DNA of 55,687 nucleotides from NCBI GenBank assembly GCA_029931975.1, contig JAOZQY010000004.1:1-55687 (forward strand). The letters run 5' to 3'. Made by a program: the position numbers and the translations under genes. The notes beneath the pieces are model-generated. The model saw only the letters and a program-made list of their open reading frames with translations. It made no database searches and was not told the DNA's origin. The DNA comes from Bacteroidales bacterium. Lineage in GTDB: Bacteria; Bacteroidota; Bacteroidia; Bacteroidales; GCA-2748055. Of the stretch, positions 53,828-55,687 are shown one piece after another. Numbering within the stretch: position 1 is the first letter of the stretch; every line of letters begins with the position of its first letter.

Positions 53828-55687
53828 CAGGCCTTTCAGTTCGTTGATTGATACTTCAGCCTGGGGTTGAAAGTGCGGGGAGCTCATGTAGTTTTTCAAA
53901 CTGTAGAGCAGTTGTTTTGCCTCCTTGCGGCTTGCCTGGTCAGTCAATAAATCTGTACCACTTACAATGATTTTTCCATTCCCGACCTGTGCTTCAAAGA
54001 TGAGTCCCAGTGATCTGTTTTTGAACCAATCATCAATGATACGTACCAGGGGTATTATCTCATTTTCAAACCCATTCAGAATGATTGCCTGTCCATGGTG
54101 CATGGCATCCCACCATTGCCAGTTGGAGTGAAATTCGGTGGGGAATGCGGCCAGGGCCGGATGATCCGGGTTGCATAAGATTCCCAGAGTATGCGGTGCC
54201 TGGCCCCTGGTCCACGAGGTGTTCCAGAAGATACTGGAAAAACCAAGGCCGATAGCTCCACCATATGCATCAGACAGAGTATTCGGAGGGAGAGTCCAGA
54301 GGACCTTTCCCCCCTTGTTTAATCGATCAATGGCAAGCTGATCCAATTCAGCGGTCACAAGAATCTCTTCTTCACTCAACACCGGTAAAATTTCCGGATA
54401 AACCCAGAAATCCCATGCGTTGCTAAATTGATTCATGGAGACTTCGAGATTCAGCTTTTCGGGTTCGGTAATCTGATCCAGTGGGATCTGGATGCTTCCG
54501 ACTGACTGATTGTTATCCAACAGTAGTTGTTCCATATCAAAGCTGCCATCCGCTACGATATTGCCTGCATGTGAGCTTACCTGCCAGTGGATATCTGGTT
54601 CCTGTAGAACCTCACTGCCAAAATGGGCTACCTCCACTTCTGCCTCAAAGGTCTCCTCGTTAGAAAAAACCCTTTTTTGCATGCGTACCAGGGGAACCGT
54701 TTCATTGCAGAAATGACTGTATTCCTCGGGAGTGATATAGCCTTTCTCGTCCCAGAATGGATCCAGCACCCCCACCAGGGCTGTTCCCTGGCCGGGGAAA
54801 TCATGCAGATCGAGTAGTTGAAAACCAGCCATCTGGGGCGTTCGTAGCGCGGCTTCTATATCGGCTTTGTAACAGAGTGCCTGCAATTTTCCGGATGCTA
54901 ACAGGAAACTGTCGGCAAGGTATCCAATACCACTCTCCTCCAGGGTCTCCCTGAATATCTCGAAATTCCTGGCTTTCAGCATACCCGTGTATTTTTCAAT
55001 CTCCTTAAAGTTTGGATAGACACACCACTGTCCGATTTCATGACTTACATAGGGCATGGGCACCCGGTCGATGATCTCTTTGAAGTCGAAGCTTGTTTGT
55101 GGGGGGCTTCCGTTAATGATGCTGTTGAGCTCTTCACCCCATCGCTGAATGCGTGCATGGGGGTCGATGTAGTAGTCGGCCGATGCGATGTAGGGCCAGC
55201 CAGCTCCCCCGGTATAGACCTTCCCGGGATCTTTCTCCCTGAAATGTTTAACAAATTTCTCAAGATATATCTTTTGGCTGCTACCTGCCGGCTCGTTCCC
55301 GTAGGCCATCAAACAAAAAGAGGGATGGTTGCCATAAGCATCCAGAATATTCTCAGCCTCTTCATAGAGCCACCGATCAATGGGTAAGCCATCCCCAATG
55401 GAAGAGCCGGAATTGGCCCAGCTGGAACACTCTACCTGCAGGTATACCCCCAATTCGTCGGCAGCAACAAAGGCCGCCTGGGGCGGACACCAGGAATGGA
55501 AGCGAATATGATTCAAACCATGTGACTTTACGCTCTTCATTATCTTTTTCCATGCTTCAGTATCGGTGGCGGGGTAGCCGGTTAAAGGGAATATGGAACA
55601 CTCCAGGGTTCCCCTCAGAAAGAGCGGTCTGCCATTGATGGTGAAACGTTTCCCTTCCGCTCTAAACTTACGCATTCCAAATACCAG
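53819..55687 (-). CDS. GH2-like glycoside hydrolase, C-terminal part (cut by window end)
   Basis: The frame is open to the right edge (upstream codons read LVFG before MRKFRAEG), so the N-terminal sugar-binding domain lies outside and the Met at 55673-55675 is internal. FGMRKFRAEGKRFTINGRPL, then FLRGTLECSIFPLTGYPATD, is the usual entry into the GH2 TIM barrel. RFHSWCPPQAAFVAADELGV follows. The acid/base glutamate is in LMAYGNEPAGSSQ and the nucleophile is probably the glutamate of YVSHEIGQWCVYPNFKEIEK. The barrel is followed by beta domains (to the end, LKGLLI). This pattern fits retaining beta-galactosidase/glucuronidase-like enzymes, with the sugar unknown. The stop overlaps the M3 peptidase 3' end by 9 bp. 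Confidence 0.85.
   Translation of the reverse strand: MVFGMRKFRAEGKRFTINGRPLFLRGTLECSIFPLTGYPATDTEAWKKIMKSVKSHGLNHIRFHSWCPPQAAFVAADELGVYLQVECSSWANSGSSIGDGLPIDRWLYEEAENILDAYGNHPSFCLMAYGNEPAGSSQKIYLEKFVKHFREKDPGKVYTGGAGWPYIASADYYIDPHARIQRWGEELNSIINGSPPQTSFDFKEIIDRVPMPYVSHEIGQWCVYPNFKEIEKYTGMLKARNFEIFRETLEESGIGYLADSFLLASGKLQALCYKADIEAALRTPQMAGFQLLDLHDFPGQGTALVGVLDPFWDEKGYITPEEYSHFCNETVPLVRMQKRVFSNEETFEAEVEVAHFGSEVLQEPDIHWQVSSHAGNIVADGSFDMEQLLLDNNQSVGSIQIPLDQITEPEKLNLEVSMNQFSNAWDFWVYPEILPVLSEEEILVTAELDQLAIDRLNKGGKVLWTLPPNTLSDAYGGAIGLGFSSIFWNTSWTRGQAPHTLGILCNPDHPALAAFPTEFHSNWQWWDAMHHGQAIILNGFENEIIPLVRIIDDWFKNRSLGLIFEAQVGNGKIIVSGTDLLTDQASRKEAKQLLYSLKNYMSSPHFQPQAEVSINELKGLLI

Noticed and set aside
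1-55687. Insertion sequences, CRISPR arrays, tRNA or rRNA genes
   Set aside because: No transposase-like frame, no regularly spaced repeats, and no tRNA- or rRNA-like sequence was recognised on reading both strands; a covariance-model search could still find small RNAs.

Overview
The window looks like chromosomal DNA of a Bacteroidota bacterium, probably Bacteroidales or Marinilabiliales-like. The evidence is a PorV-type protein of the type IX secretion system (T9SS), a cargo protein with a T9SS C-terminal sorting domain, a DUF5916 protein, a TonB-dependent receptor with a carboxypeptidase-like N-terminal domain, a sensor kinase with a two-component propeller, and promoter-like TAnnTTTG (-7) motifs. 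I see no rRNA, tRNA, CRISPR array, transposase or phage genes.

Layout. 0-10 kb: an orphan FtsX/MacB-type permease, an ArnT-like glycosyltransferase, a GAF/SpoIIE phosphatase, a small CxxC protein, a PAS histidine kinase, a phosphodiesterase-like exported protein, a membrane protein and a small lipoprotein. 10-20 kb: a YCF48-repeat lipoprotein, a GT2 synthase fused to a SPOR domain and followed by an SGNH-like lipoprotein, an exported zinc-ribbon protein, a class IV aminotransferase, and several gene remnants. 20-26 kb: a T9SS cargo protein, a propeller histidine kinase, a LytTR remnant, and a gene-poor stretch with two large perfect hairpins. 26-34 kb: an alpha-2-macroglobulin/PBP1C operon. 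34-42 kb: envelope proteins (TonB receptor, small outer-membrane protein plus PorV, TPR protein) and two broken outer-membrane protein genes. 42-49 kb: a complete RND efflux operon (TetR, TolC, membrane fusion protein, RND pump) with two matching palindromic operators. 49-55.7 kb: a DUF5916 protein divergent from an M3 peptidase lipoprotein, and a GH2-like glycosidase cut by the window end.

How the genes work together. Most products act at the cell envelope: efflux, peptidoglycan repair and protease trapping (A2M/PBP1C), secretion (PorV and cargo), nutrient uptake (TonB receptor), polysaccharide synthesis (GT2-SPOR) and envelope sensing (two histidine kinases, SpoIIE phosphatase).

The most striking overall feature is gene decay. 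At least seven broken or truncated genes are readable between intact ones: a 3' remnant at 10.2 kb, yaaA without its 5' end, the tail of a medium-chain dehydrogenase, a sigma factor fused in frame to a membrane protein, a LytTR fragment, and two outer-membrane protein genes. Two of the frameshifts look like loss of one A from an A run, so assembly error must be excluded for those. The most unusual intact gene is the GT2-SPOR fusion. All assignments come from reading the translated sequence; no database search was run.
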